Source of the DNA: Comamonadaceae bacterium
Lineage (GTDB): Bacteria > Pseudomonadota > Gammaproteobacteria > Burkholderiales > Burkholderiaceae_C
Reading direction: 5' to 3'
DNA length: 55,608 bases
Assembly: GCA_947475685.1 (NCBI GenBank)
Contig: CANJNC010000020.1
Span: forward strand, 1-55,608
Position numbers and translations under genes: made by a program. Within the stretch, counting starts at the first letter, position 1. Every line of letters starts with the position of its first letter. The notes beneath the pieces are model-generated. The model was not told the DNA's origin and ran no database searches. It saw only the letters and a list, made by a program, of their open reading frames with translations. Shown here piece by piece: positions 43,167-51,722 of this stretch.

Positions 43167-43517
43167 TTACAAAGACAAAATCCATTGCACCAAGTTTTTT
43201 ATTTGATCCATATCCTTTGGGGGGGATGTTTTTACAATTTTGTGTTCTTCTTCGTGACCATCTGGAAATTTGGCTTTCTCACCAGAGGTGATGTGTTCGA
43301 TGAGCCTGTTTTCAGCATTGGGCTTACCTTTGAATTTTTCGGCAACTGAGTGATAAGTGGGCCCATCCTTTTCTTTGTCAACCGCGTGACATTTAAGGCA
43401 GTTGTTTTGACGCGCCAAAGCCTTTGCAGCCTCTGCGTCGAAGGCCTGTGCTTGTATACTCATTCCAAATGTTGCGACCAACAAACCGATTTGTAAAATA
43501 TGTTTTGTATTTTTCAT
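43167..43517 (-). CDS. mtoD: Periplasmic monoheme cytochrome c (MtoD-like)
   Basis: A 116-residue class I cytochrome. Signal peptide ends near AQA; heme motif CLKCH is followed by AVDKEKDGPTYHSVA, and the axial methionine is probably in KDMDQIKNLVQWIL. Its position upstream of the decaheme gene, and its length, match the monoheme MtoD of Sideroxydans, thought to shuttle electrons in the periplasm. It starts 16 bases after hemN. The TTG two codons earlier is less likely. Confidence 0.9.
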   Translation of the reverse strand: MKNTKHILQIGLLVATFGMSIQAQAFDAEAAKALARQNNCLKCHAVDKEKDGPTYHSVAEKFKGKPNAENRLIEHITSGEKAKFPDGHEEEHKIVKTSPPKDMDQIKNLVQWILSL

Positions 43518-43533
43518 GTTCAATATCCAAGAG

Positions 43534-44916
43534 TTAAATAATTTTTGAAAAATTGTTTTTTTCGAAATCGAAATTTAAATATTTATCAAACTGCATTGCA
43601 ATTGCTCGAACAAAGTACCATCCCATTTCGGTCACCTTGAACCCTTTTTCATCCATCGTGATCAGGCCTTGATCACAAAAAACTTCGAGCTTTTCTAATT
43701 CGTGCTTGAAGACCTCTTTGAAATGAATCAAGTAGTCAAATTCAACAGATGCATAAACAATTTCACCCTGACACATGATGGACATGATGACCGTGCGTCT
43801 TAAGAGATCTTCCCTGGAGAGTCGGATGCCTTTGATGATTGGAATTTGACCTTGATCAAGGAGGTCTTCATATTCTTCTATGGTCTTTGCATTTTGGCTG
43901 TAAGTCGCCCCCACTTTGCCAATGGAGGACACACCAAATGCGAGTAAGTCGCCATCGGGCTGTGTGCTATAGCCTTGAAAGTTGCGATGCAAACGACCAG
44001 TATTTTTTGCAACTGCGAGGCTGTCACTGCCTTTTGCAAAGTGGTCCATGCCAATATAGACGTAGCCGTTTGACTCCAAGCTATTGATTGCATTGGCAAG
44101 CATTGCCACTTTTTCAGTGGCTGTTGGAAGCTCTTGAGCATGGATTTTTCTTTGAGGTTTGAACTTTTCTGGCAAATGGGCATACCCGTACATCGCAATG
44201 CGATCGGGACTGATTTCAATAATTTTCCCAATCGTCTTATTGAAAGACTGGGCGCTTTGTTTTGGTAATCCGTAGATCAAGTCGGTATTGATTGACTCAA
44301 AGCCAATTGTGCGAGCGGCTTGCATCAGCGATTTGACTTGATCAAAGGGCTGTACGCGATGAACAGCTTGTTGTACTAGTTGGTCAAAGTCTTGAACTCC
44401 AAAGCTGATCCTATTGAACCCCAAGTCTTTTAAATGAACCAGCCTGCTTGGGTCGACCGTTCTTGGGTCGATCTCAATGGACATTTCAGCTTTTAACGTG
44501 AAGTTGAACTTGGACCTCAGTGTGATCATGAGTTGGTGCAAGTCATCGTCATTGATGTAGGTTGGGGAGCCGCCCCCTAGGTGCAATTGAGATACGGTTT
44601 GCTTAGAGCCTAGGAAATTGGTTTGCAGCTCAATTTCTCTTTCCAATAGATCCAAATAGTTGAGCGCTCTTTCGTAGTGCTTGGTGATAATTTTGTTGCA
44701 AGCACAGTAGTAGCAAAGAGATTGACAAAAGGGGATGTGAATATAAATGCTCAAAGGCAAAACATTGGAGGTGAGGCCTTTTCTCCTCAAGGCCAAAGCA
44801 TTTGTATATTGGTCGTGATCAAACGCATTGACAAAGCGATCAGCCGTTGGGTAAGAGGTATACCTAGGACCGGCAATATCGTATTGTTCAATGAGCTCTT
44901 GAGTGATGATGTGCAT
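43534..44916 (-). CDS. hemN: Oxygen-independent coproporphyrinogen III oxidase
   Basis: A 460-residue radical-SAM enzyme that decarboxylates coproporphyrinogen III to protoporphyrinogen IX for heme synthesis without oxygen. The 4Fe-4S ligands are C64, C68 and C71 (CQSLCYYC), followed by C73; LGGGSPT and the N-terminal GPRYTSYPTADRF are HemN signatures. As first gene of the cytochrome operon it would supply heme when the operon is made under low oxygen. GGAGG lies about 13 bases upstream of the chosen ATG. An upstream alternative adds 22 residues. Confidence 0.95.
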   Translation of the reverse strand: MHIITQELIEQYDIAGPRYTSYPTADRFVNAFDHDQYTNALALRRKGLTSNVLPLSIYIHIPFCQSLCYYCACNKIITKHYERALNYLDLLEREIELQTNFLGSKQTVSQLHLGGGSPTYINDDDLHQLMITLRSKFNFTLKAEMSIEIDPRTVDPSRLVHLKDLGFNRISFGVQDFDQLVQQAVHRVQPFDQVKSLMQAARTIGFESINTDLIYGLPKQSAQSFNKTIGKIIEISPDRIAMYGYAHLPEKFKPQRKIHAQELPTATEKVAMLANAINSLESNGYVYIGMDHFAKGSDSLAVAKNTGRLHRNFQGYSTQPDGDLLAFGVSSIGKVGATYSQNAKTIEEYEDLLDQGQIPIIKGIRLSREDLLRRTVIMSIMCQGEIVYASVEFDYLIHFKEVFKHELEKLEVFCDQGLITMDEKGFKVTEMGWYFVRAIAMQFDKYLNFDFEKNNFSKII

Positions 44917-45102
44917 TTTCTGACCAACCTCCATGCTTTGAGTGTGCATGTTTGTGAAGTTCACTTTATTGAGCCAGATCAATGTTTCGTTGTGTTCTCT
45001 TGTTATTGATGCTTATTGCAATCACTCCAATTGACGCTTTGCGCATTTGTTGCGCCTTTGCAATTTTGTAAACACAATGGACACGACTTGCTTGGGGAAG
45101 TT

Positions 45103-45945
45103 TCAATTCAAATGCTCAAGGAGCATGATGCCCCCGGCCGTGTTTGAAATAGGGACGTGGTAAGTCGAGGAGACGCATTTGACCTCGCCACCCAGCGCTG
45201 CGCGTGCGGCCAACCACATGATGAGTTCAATGCCCTGCGTTCCAACATGCTCTATGAGTTGATGATTGGTGAATTGTGTGGCCCAAGCAGGGTGAGTCAC
45301 CATGCTTTGCATGAATTCTTGATCAAACTTTCTATTGATGAACCCCGCTCTTTGTCCATCCAATTGGTGTGACAATCCGCCGGTACCCAGGATTAGAAAT
45401 TTCAAATCCGAGTCAATGGATTGGATGATTTCGCCAACAGCTTTGCCTAGTTGATAACATCGACTCGCACTTGGCAAGGGAAACTGAACCGTATTGATGC
45501 AAATGGGGATGGTGATGACGGGACAAGACGCTTCATCGGGCCAAAGCAACTTTAATGGAAGCGTAAAAGCATGGTCCACTTTCATTTTTTGGCATGAGGC
45601 GACATCGAAATCTCTTTGTACCAGTCCTTCAATGATAGACCACGATAGGTTGGCATCTCCTTTAAACGCGGGCAAGGTCGGAATGCCCCAGCCTTCGTCT
45701 TCGTTGAGGTATTGATGGTCTGCGCCAAGCGCGAAAGTGGGAATGTTGTCTAGGAAAAAATTAAGTCCATGGTCATTGTAAAAAACCACGGCTACATCGG
45801 GCTTGTGCTCCTTGAGCCAAAGGTGAATGGGTTTGAATCCATCAAAAAAGGGGCCCCAATACTCATTTTGTTGAATATTTTTTGCAATCGCGTTGCCAAT
45901 TGAGGGGACATGCGAAGAGGTGACCATGCCTAGGATTTGAGCCAT
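45103..45945 (-). CDS. ligB: LigB-type extradiol dioxygenase, beta (catalytic) subunit
   Basis: A 280-residue catalytic subunit of class III extradiol dioxygenases. VTSSHVPSIG near the N-terminus gives one iron-binding His, YNDHGLNFF another, and the later LGTGGLSHQL and STYHVP segments belong to the active site. Relatives open protocatechuate (4,5-cleavage), gallate or methylgallate rings with Fe(II) and oxygen. The stop of the alpha-subunit gene overlaps the start as TAATG. A 186-base gap separates it from hemN. Substrate within the family is not certain. Confidence 0.92.
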   Translation of the reverse strand: MAQILGMVTSSHVPSIGNAIAKNIQQNEYWGPFFDGFKPIHLWLKEHKPDVAVVFYNDHGLNFFLDNIPTFALGADHQYLNEDEGWGIPTLPAFKGDANLSWSIIEGLVQRDFDVASCQKMKVDHAFTLPLKLLWPDEASCPVITIPICINTVQFPLPSASRCYQLGKAVGEIIQSIDSDLKFLILGTGGLSHQLDGQRAGFINRKFDQEFMQSMVTHPAWATQFTNHQLIEHVGTQGIELIMWLAARAALGGEVKCVSSTYHVPISNTAGGIMLLEHLN

Positions 45946-46289
45946 TATGCTTTTCCTGCTGCGAGTAATTTACTGCAAAAAGCCTCGCGTGTCATTCCTG
46001 TTTGCAGTGCGCCAAGGTCTTGTACATCTAGGCCTAAAATGCCAGCAAATTTGGCCAAATAGTAAATATTGCCCCCTTGTTCGAGGAGAGCCAAGATATT
46101 TCTGCTCCTGACTGCTTGGGTTTGAGCCGCTGTGAGCTCAAAGCGTTTCATGTACTTGGCCTCATCGCTCTTAAAGTCTTGCCTATTGTCCAAAGCATTG
46201 AAGGAAAAACACATTTTGTTCAATGGATAACCCTTTTGGGCTTGTCCGCCATCAAATAGGGTTGTGCCAAATATTTCTTTGGGCCTCAT
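45945..46289 (-). CDS. ligA: LigA-type extradiol dioxygenase, alpha subunit
   Basis: A 114-residue small subunit. YPLNKMCFSFNALDNRQDF and LEQGGNIYYLAKFAGILGLDVQDLGA are, in short pieces, the LigA helical core that lids the LigB active site. It is translated with ligB through a TAATG overlap. Its start faces the hemerythrin gene at 46422; an FNR/Anr-type palindrome lies between them. No other protocatechuate meta-pathway genes are in the window. Confidence 0.92.
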   Translation of the reverse strand: MRPKEIFGTTLFDGGQAQKGYPLNKMCFSFNALDNRQDFKSDEAKYMKRFELTAAQTQAVRSRNILALLEQGGNIYYLAKFAGILGLDVQDLGALQTGMTREAFCSKLLAAGKA

Positions 46290-46351
46290 GGTATTTTTGA
46301 GTGAAGGTTGTGAATCATGGGGTGATCTTAAGCTTTTGGTTTTTCAAAGCT

Positions 46352-46365
46352 TTGATTTATATCAA
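46352..46365. promoter_or_regulatory. Perfect FNR/Anr-type box
   Basis: TTGATTTATATCAA matches the consensus TTGAT-N4-ATCAA exactly. It lies 56 bases upstream of the hemerythrin start (plus strand) and 62 bases from the ligA start (minus strand). It is best placed for oxygen-dependent control of the hemerythrin gene; effect on ligAB is possible. Confidence 0.75.
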
Positions 46366-46421
46366 GAAGAATCATGTCTCAAAGCTTCAAAATGAGCACA
46401 TAGTTTTTTTGGGACCTGAAC

Positions 46422-47003
46422 ATGAACCATACATCGATACAAATCATTAACCAAGAACACGCCACGATTTCAGCGATGCTGTATTCCATTGACATGATGG
46501 AGCGGCGTGGACCCAAAGACAATCGGCCTTTGTTTTTTGAGGTCTTGAGATCCATGCTTTTTTATATTGATGAGTTTCCTGAAAAGCAACACCATCCCAA
46601 AGAAAATTTATATTTGTTTCCACCTGTTTTGAAAAAAGCCCCCGAACTCAAGGAGACAATTGAGCAACTTGAAATCGATCACAAAGTCGGTGAGTACCGC
46701 ATCAGAGAGTTGCAGCACTTGCTCATGCGTTGGGAGATCTTGGGAGACGACTGCCATCAGGGTTTCAAGGACGCTGCTAAAAAATACCATGATTTTTATT
46801 TGCAGCACCTTCAACTCGAAAACTCGTTGATTATTCCCAAGGCGTTGAAGGTTTTAGATGACCAAGATTGGGCTTTGATGGATGAAGCTTTTTCTGAAAA
46901 CAATGACCCCTGGCTTCATCATTCAGCTGAGAGTGTGTATCAAAATCTTTTTAGTAAAATCACCAACCATGCCCCAGCACCCATTGGCCTTGGGCAGGAC
47001 TGA
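46422..47003 (+). CDS. Hemerythrin-domain protein
   Basis: A 193-residue four-helix hemerythrin-like protein. EHATISAM, HHPKENLYLFP, EIDHKVGEYR and FYLQHLQLENSLIIP carry the expected His/Glu/Asp di-iron ligands. It resembles the cation-binding/regulator-of-iron-sulfur-repair branch rather than oxygen carriers of invertebrates. It differs clearly from the other hemerythrin-domain protein at 38605. The perfect FNR box upstream implies expression when oxygen falls. It stands alone, divergent from ligAB. Confidence 0.9.
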   Translation: MNHTSIQIINQEHATISAMLYSIDMMERRGPKDNRPLFFEVLRSMLFYIDEFPEKQHHPKENLYLFPPVLKKAPELKETIEQLEIDHKVGEYRIRELQHLLMRWEILGDDCHQGFKDAAKKYHDFYLQHLQLENSLIIPKALKVLDDQDWALMDEAFSENNDPWLHHSAESVYQNLFSKITNHAPAPIGLGQD

Positions 47004-47057
47004 GGGGGTTGAGGATTTTGGATGAAGGGGTGGTTGGCCACGCTTTAAGCTCTGGCC

Positions 47058-47996
47058 TTAAAAGCCCACGTTTTCGCGCCCTTTGAGTTGCAAGATCTCT
47101 CTGGCCTCATCGGGACTTGCCACCTCCAATGACAGCGCCTCAATGATGGTCCTGATGCGTTTGACCTGCTCGGCATTGGTTTTGGCCAATTCACCTGGAC
47201 CGTTCCAAATGGAATCCTCTAGGCCAACCCTCACGTTGCCCCCCATGACGGCACTCATGGTTGCGGTGGGCATTTGGTTTCTTCCCGCGCCAAGAACGGA
47301 CCAGACGTAATCATTGCCAAACAATCTGTCTGCGGTTCGTTTCATTTGCATCACATCCTCAGGGTGAGCGCCAATGCCACCTAAGATGCCAAAAACGGAC
47401 TGGATGAAAAGCGGAGGCTCAACAATTTGTCGCTCTAAAAAGTGCGCCGCCGTGTAGAGATGACCAATGTCATAGCACTCAATTTCAAAACGGGTTTTGT
47501 TGGCTCGGCAACTCTCTAAAATATATTGGATGTCTTTGAATGTGTTTTTAAAAATCCGCGCATCAGATTCTTGGAGGTAAGGTTTTTCCCATTCGTGCTT
47601 CCAATTTTTGAATCGACCCAGCATGGGGTACAAGCCAAAATTCATCGATCCCATGTTCAAAGAGGCCACCTCGGGCTTGAGTTGAAGGGCTGGCTGAAGC
47701 CTCTCTTCGATGTCCATCGTGGGCGCACCACCGGTGGTGAAGTTCAAAACGACATCACTTTGCGCTTTGATCTGGGTTGCAAAGGCTTTGAAGTATTCGG
47801 GGTCTTGAATGGGTCTGCCGTCCTTGGGATCTCTGGCATGCAAGTGCACAATCGCAGCACCCGCTTGCGCCGCACCGATCGCTTGCTGCGCAATCTCATC
47901 GGGCGTGATGGGCAAATGTGGCGACATCGTGGGCGTGTGGATGGATCCCGTGATGGCACAGGTGATGATGACTTTCTTTTTAGGGCGTGAACTCAT
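47058..47996 (-). CDS. Beta-keto acid cleavage enzyme (BKACE, DUF849)
   Basis: A 312-residue zinc-dependent TIM barrel. VIITCAITGSIHTP opens the barrel, AAIVHLHARDPKDG gives the HxH zinc ligands, LNFTTGG and LGAGRNQ follow. Members condense a beta-keto acid with acetyl-CoA, yielding acetoacetate and a new CoA ester; substrates include 3-keto-5-aminohexanoate, beta-ketoadipate and dehydrocarnitine. The particular substrate is not deducible. It stands alone on the minus strand, downstream of the exported hydrolase gene. Confidence 0.93.
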   Translation of the reverse strand: MSSRPKKKVIITCAITGSIHTPTMSPHLPITPDEIAQQAIGAAQAGAAIVHLHARDPKDGRPIQDPEYFKAFATQIKAQSDVVLNFTTGGAPTMDIEERLQPALQLKPEVASLNMGSMNFGLYPMLGRFKNWKHEWEKPYLQESDARIFKNTFKDIQYILESCRANKTRFEIECYDIGHLYTAAHFLERQIVEPPLFIQSVFGILGGIGAHPEDVMQMKRTADRLFGNDYVWSVLGAGRNQMPTATMSAVMGGNVRVGLEDSIWNGPGELAKTNAEQVKRIRTIIEALSLEVASPDEAREILQLKGRENVGF

Positions 47997-48103
47997 GGTG
48001 TTGAGGTTGAGAGTTGAAATGAGGGCTGGAAGAAGTTCTGCCCTAGGGTTTTAAAAAGAATGTCAGGGTCAAAGAGATGCCCTTGACCACGTCCTTGTAG
48101 GTC

Positions 48104-49438
48104 TCAATAAGGGATCTTATTGACCTGACCACTGGAGGTGATGAACCAACGCTCACTTGGAAAGGTCTTGCCTTGAAATTGAGACAACAACCATTCGGCG
48201 ACATGGGTTCCTGGATTGGGCCCAAGAAAGGCTGCAGGCACATTGCCAACCGAGTGTCTAGAGTCTTGATAGACCAAAAGTCTTTTAGGGCCTGGCAAGG
48301 TCTTCATGAGCCGCTCGGTGTTTTCGATGGGCGAGAGTTCGTCGGATTCGCCTGCCAAACACAAATAGGGTTGTTTGATTTTGACGGTGTGGCCTTCCCA
48401 AGTCATGGTTTTTCTGAAGGCATCGAATTTGGCCTCATCGGTAAATCCTGACATGTACATGAACCGCATCTTAAAGGTGGGCGAAGCTTCTTCAAAGATG
48501 GTGTGAAAGCCCGGCTCATGACACACCGAGGTCACGGCGACAGCACAGATCCTGGGCTCGCTAGCGGCAGCGATGGTTGCAAAGAAGGAGCCAAAACTCC
48601 CACCCGCAATGCCAATCTTTTTGCTGTCAATTTCCGCTCGTTGACTGAGCCAATCCACGCAGGCCGTGCCCGTCGCCATCCAAGCTTGCATGGAGAAATG
48701 AATATCCAAAACCGCAGACTCATACTGGCCTGGCCCATCGATATTGAGAACCGCAATGCCACGCGTGAGGTATTTGTCGCCATACAAAAAGCTGCCAATT
48801 TCTTTAAAGCTGTCCATGCCGGGCACATTGATGACCACAGGGATTTTGCCGCCCTTGTAGTCAGCCGGCAGATGAAGCCAAGCGGGCAGGGACTTGCCAC
48901 CTGCTGAGGACGGCAGAGGGATCCAAACTTCTTCGACTTTGTGGTCAGCAAGTTTTGCATACTGTTGATAGCACTCGCGTTTGCGTTGGTTGTAGAACTT
49001 ATTTTGTTCATTGTTTTCATCGATAGGCCACTGGTCCGAACCCCAATGAACGGATGCAATGAAGTAATTGTCCCGAGCGTTGACCATCTCGCCCGCAGCT
49101 TCTGCCGCTTTGGCTTGTGCCTCGCGCCTTTTGGCCTGTGCTTCAAAGGCGGGAGCGGCATCGGCGTACTTTTGGATGCGTTGCCTCACCATCATGAAGT
49201 CCCCTGCAGCAGCAGGCCCACAAGGCGCGGATAAATAAATGGACCTGGGTTGATCCCAGTCCATGCCCACAGAGCGAATGGTGTTGTCCAATGTCCAACG
49301 CTGCTCGGTCCAACGCTTGGTCAAGGGGCCTTGGTGAGCAGAAGCTGCGTTGGCGCAGGTTTGTGTGAGGCCAGCTCCTGCGACCAAGGCCGTGGCACTG
49401 TGAAGAAAGGATCGGCGGTTGTTCAGAAGCTGAGTCAT
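48104..49438 (-). CDS. Tat-exported alpha/beta hydrolase
   Basis: A 444-residue hydrolase. NNRRSFLHS (Arg8-Arg9) followed by an Ala/Gly hydrophobic stretch and NAA cleavage near residue 33 is a Tat signal. The alpha/beta-hydrolase domain (about 170-440) has GIAGGSFGSF as nucleophile elbow, an acid in AGESDELS and a histidine in DSRHSVGN. FrsA/dienelactone-hydrolase relatives cleave esters or lactones. The upstream half of the protein contains an Ala-rich helical segment (about 85-125). An upstream start at 49510 would disrupt the signal. An SMP-30 lipoprotein gene lies 20 bases upstream. Confidence 0.88.
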   Translation of the reverse strand: MTQLLNNRRSFLHSATALVAGAGLTQTCANAASAHQGPLTKRWTEQRWTLDNTIRSVGMDWDQPRSIYLSAPCGPAAAGDFMMVRQRIQKYADAAPAFEAQAKRREAQAKAAEAAGEMVNARDNYFIASVHWGSDQWPIDENNEQNKFYNQRKRECYQQYAKLADHKVEEVWIPLPSSAGGKSLPAWLHLPADYKGGKIPVVINVPGMDSFKEIGSFLYGDKYLTRGIAVLNIDGPGQYESAVLDIHFSMQAWMATGTACVDWLSQRAEIDSKKIGIAGGSFGSFFATIAAASEPRICAVAVTSVCHEPGFHTIFEEASPTFKMRFMYMSGFTDEAKFDAFRKTMTWEGHTVKIKQPYLCLAGESDELSPIENTERLMKTLPGPKRLLVYQDSRHSVGNVPAAFLGPNPGTHVAEWLLSQFQGKTFPSERWFITSSGQVNKIPY

Positions 49439-49458
49439 TGCAAAGTGTTCTTGGATAT

Positions 49459-50517
49459 TCAATTGAAATAATGACCGGTGCGGTTGGTTTGAAGTTGATA
49501 AATTCTCCAAGGCAGGGCTGAGCTCATGAATAAAGTGCTGGACTGCGCGCCTCGTCCAAATCCGAGGTTGGTTGAGAGAGAGCCAGAAGGTGTTTGAATG
49601 GTTTGTAGCATGTCACCTTTTGAGGAGAGCACCACAATGCGGGATTTGGGTTCTTTGGGGTTTCCGTTGTGGGTCGCCACATACAAGTTGCCCGCTGCAT
49701 CCATGGCCATGCCATCGGCTGCCAACTCATCGTCTTTGAAGATCAACTTGCCATTTGAAATTTGGCCATTTGCGTCTAAGTCAAACACCACCACACCGCC
49801 CGCAGTGATGCCAAAGCGGTCCACTTGGGGGCCCAAGGGATTGATCGGCAGGCGCGTGAAATTGGTGGCAGAGATGTAGAGCTTTTGTCCGTTTGGGGAA
49901 ACCTCAATGCCGTTGGGTCGAAACAGGCCCGTGTCCAGTGCCGTGATTTGACCATTCGTGTCCAAGCGATAAACCGCATTGGGCAATTCGAAAGCCTCTG
50001 AGCCCGGTGCGTAGCGGGCATCTGTGAAGTAAATGCGACCCAGTGCATCGCTTGTGATGTCATTCACACCGTTCAAGCGTTTGCCTTGATAAGCATTGAC
50101 AAGTGTTTTGAGTTCACCCGTGGTGAGGTTCTTTCTAAGTAGAGCTCGCCCCCCCGTGTCATCGCCTTGCGCAATCAACAGATCTCCATTTTTGTCCACA
50201 TGCAGTCCGTTGGCCATGCCACTGGGCTCCATGAACTTGGTGGTTTGTCCTGTGCCAGGATCGTATTGGTAGATGGTTCCACCAGGATTGTTCTCTTTCA
50301 TGATGAACGTGCGGGTGAGGTCAGTGGCGTAGATTTTGCCGGTTTTATCCGCTACCACGCCTTCAGCAAACACCAGCCCTGCTTTTGAAGCCTCTTTCCA
50401 CTGAGAGGCGGGAGAGACGATCTCGGATGTGAGGGTGCTTAGGGACTGGCAACTGCAAAGAAGGCAAAGCAAAGACACTGAGACAAAACCACGGGGCTTT
50501 TTAAAAATGAATTTCAC
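49459..50517 (-). CDS. SMP-30/gluconolactonase-like lipoprotein
   Basis: A 352-residue six-bladed propeller. Blades show FAEGVVADKTGKIYATD, ANGLHVDKNGDLLIAQG and FRPNGIEVSPNGQKLYIS, the SMP-30 calcium-site pattern. LLCLLCSCQS at residues 16-25 is a lipobox-like signal, so it is probably an outer- or inner-membrane lipoprotein facing the periplasm. It begins with GTG after AAGGAG. Family members hydrolyse lactones. It is coupled in position to the Tat-exported hydrolase, suggesting consecutive steps on a lactone or ester outside the cytosol. Confidence 0.9.
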   Translation of the reverse strand: MKFIFKKPRGFVSVSLLCLLCSCQSLSTLTSEIVSPASQWKEASKAGLVFAEGVVADKTGKIYATDLTRTFIMKENNPGGTIYQYDPGTGQTTKFMEPSGMANGLHVDKNGDLLIAQGDDTGGRALLRKNLTTGELKTLVNAYQGKRLNGVNDITSDALGRIYFTDARYAPGSEAFELPNAVYRLDTNGQITALDTGLFRPNGIEVSPNGQKLYISATNFTRLPINPLGPQVDRFGITAGGVVVFDLDANGQISNGKLIFKDDELAADGMAMDAAGNLYVATHNGNPKEPKSRIVVLSSKGDMLQTIQTPSGSLSTNLGFGRGAQSSTLFMSSALPWRIYQLQTNRTGHYFN

Positions 50518-50645
50518 GCGAGAAGTCTCCTTATATTTTTTTACACAATGGATTAAAAATCTACAAATGAATGTAATGTCAAATGCAATTGCGACATAAT
50601 GTGGAAACCCTAATTCACCCCCCCCCTTTTTGTTGGAGTCTGGAC

Positions 50646-51626
50646 TTGAAAATCAGTTTTAATCAAAGGGCAATGCTACTGACTGCAAGCCTTCTTTGGT
50701 CATGGTGCCCGTGCAGCTTGAATGCCCAGACTTGGCCTCTCAAGCCCATTGTGCTGGTGGTGACGTACCCGCCTGGGGGAACGGCCGATATCATGGCCAG
50801 AACGCTTGCAAGCCCCTTGGGGCAGGTTTTGGGCACCACGGTGGTCGTAGAAAACAAACCCGGCGCGTCTGGACAGATTGCGGCCTCTTTTGTGGCCAAG
50901 TCCTTGCCCGATGGCTACACCATCATGTTGGATGCCTCTTCTTTTTCAGTCAATCCCTCTTTGTATCCCAATTTACCCTACCAACCGGAGAAAGACTTCA
51001 AAACGCTGGGTATTTTGGCGCTTTACCCCAATGTCTTGTTGGTCAATCCAAGCTTTCCTGTAAGAGCGGTCAAAGAATTGGTGAGCTTGGCCAAGGCAAA
51101 GCCCAACAGCATTTCATTTGCCTCTTCTGGCAATGGTTCTGCCCAACATTTGGCAGGCGTGTTATTTGCAAACAAAACCAAAATCGAAATGCAGCATGTG
51201 CCCTACAAAGGAGCTGGCATCGCGTTGAACGATGTGATGGGGGGTCAGATCCCGGTCTTCTTTGGCAGTGTGGGCTCCACCATTCAATACATTGAATCCA
51301 AGAAGCTCTTGGCCTTGGCCGTCACGAGCGGCAAGCGAGTACCTAGCTTACCGGATGTTCCAACCATGTCAGAAGCGGGCATACCAAGCTATGAGATTTA
51401 TGAGTGGAATGCGCTTTTCGCGCCTTCAGCAACGCCGAAGGACTTGCTGCAAAAGTTAACTTTGGCGATTGCAAAAGTCACCCAACGCGAGGATTTCAAG
51501 GAGAGGGTGAGCAAATTAGGCGGAGAAGTGTTTCAAGGCGACTCAGAGGTCGCAGAGCGGTTCATCAAGCAGCAAATGCTTCAATGGTCTTTGCTTGCCA
51601 AAGATAAATTGATCTCGATCGATTGA
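50646..51626 (+). CDS. Bug/TctC-family periplasmic solute-binding protein
   Basis: A 326-residue binding protein. A TTG start fits best: GGAG lies seven bases upstream and the resulting signal peptide ends cleanly at LNA near residue 27. An ATG at 50583 would add 21 residues without a ribosome-binding site. WPLKPIVLVVTYPPGGTADI forms the first pocket loop, and LPDGYTIML replaces PDGYTLLF. It is divergent from the SMP-30/hydrolase pair, which may share its ligand. No TctAB genes nearby. Confidence 0.92.
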   Translation: MKISFNQRAMLLTASLLWSWCPCSLNAQTWPLKPIVLVVTYPPGGTADIMARTLASPLGQVLGTTVVVENKPGASGQIAASFVAKSLPDGYTIMLDASSFSVNPSLYPNLPYQPEKDFKTLGILALYPNVLLVNPSFPVRAVKELVSLAKAKPNSISFASSGNGSAQHLAGVLFANKTKIEMQHVPYKGAGIALNDVMGGQIPVFFGSVGSTIQYIESKKLLALAVTSGKRVPSLPDVPTMSEAGIPSYEIYEWNALFAPSATPKDLLQKLTLAIAKVTQREDFKERVSKLGGEVFQGDSEVAERFIKQQMLQWSLLAKDKLISID

Positions 51627-51722
51627 AGTTCTCCTTGCTCATGGCTCTAGGCACATTGTTTACAAGGCCCATGGCCCTGGCTTTCAAGTTTTTCCACATT
51701 TAAAAAAAGAAGCGCTTACTTC

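Noticed and set aside
45007-45020. TTGAT-N4-ATTGC as an FNR box for hemN
   Set aside because: The second half-site mismatches the consensus in most bases; I could not support it, although low-oxygen control of hemN would make sense.
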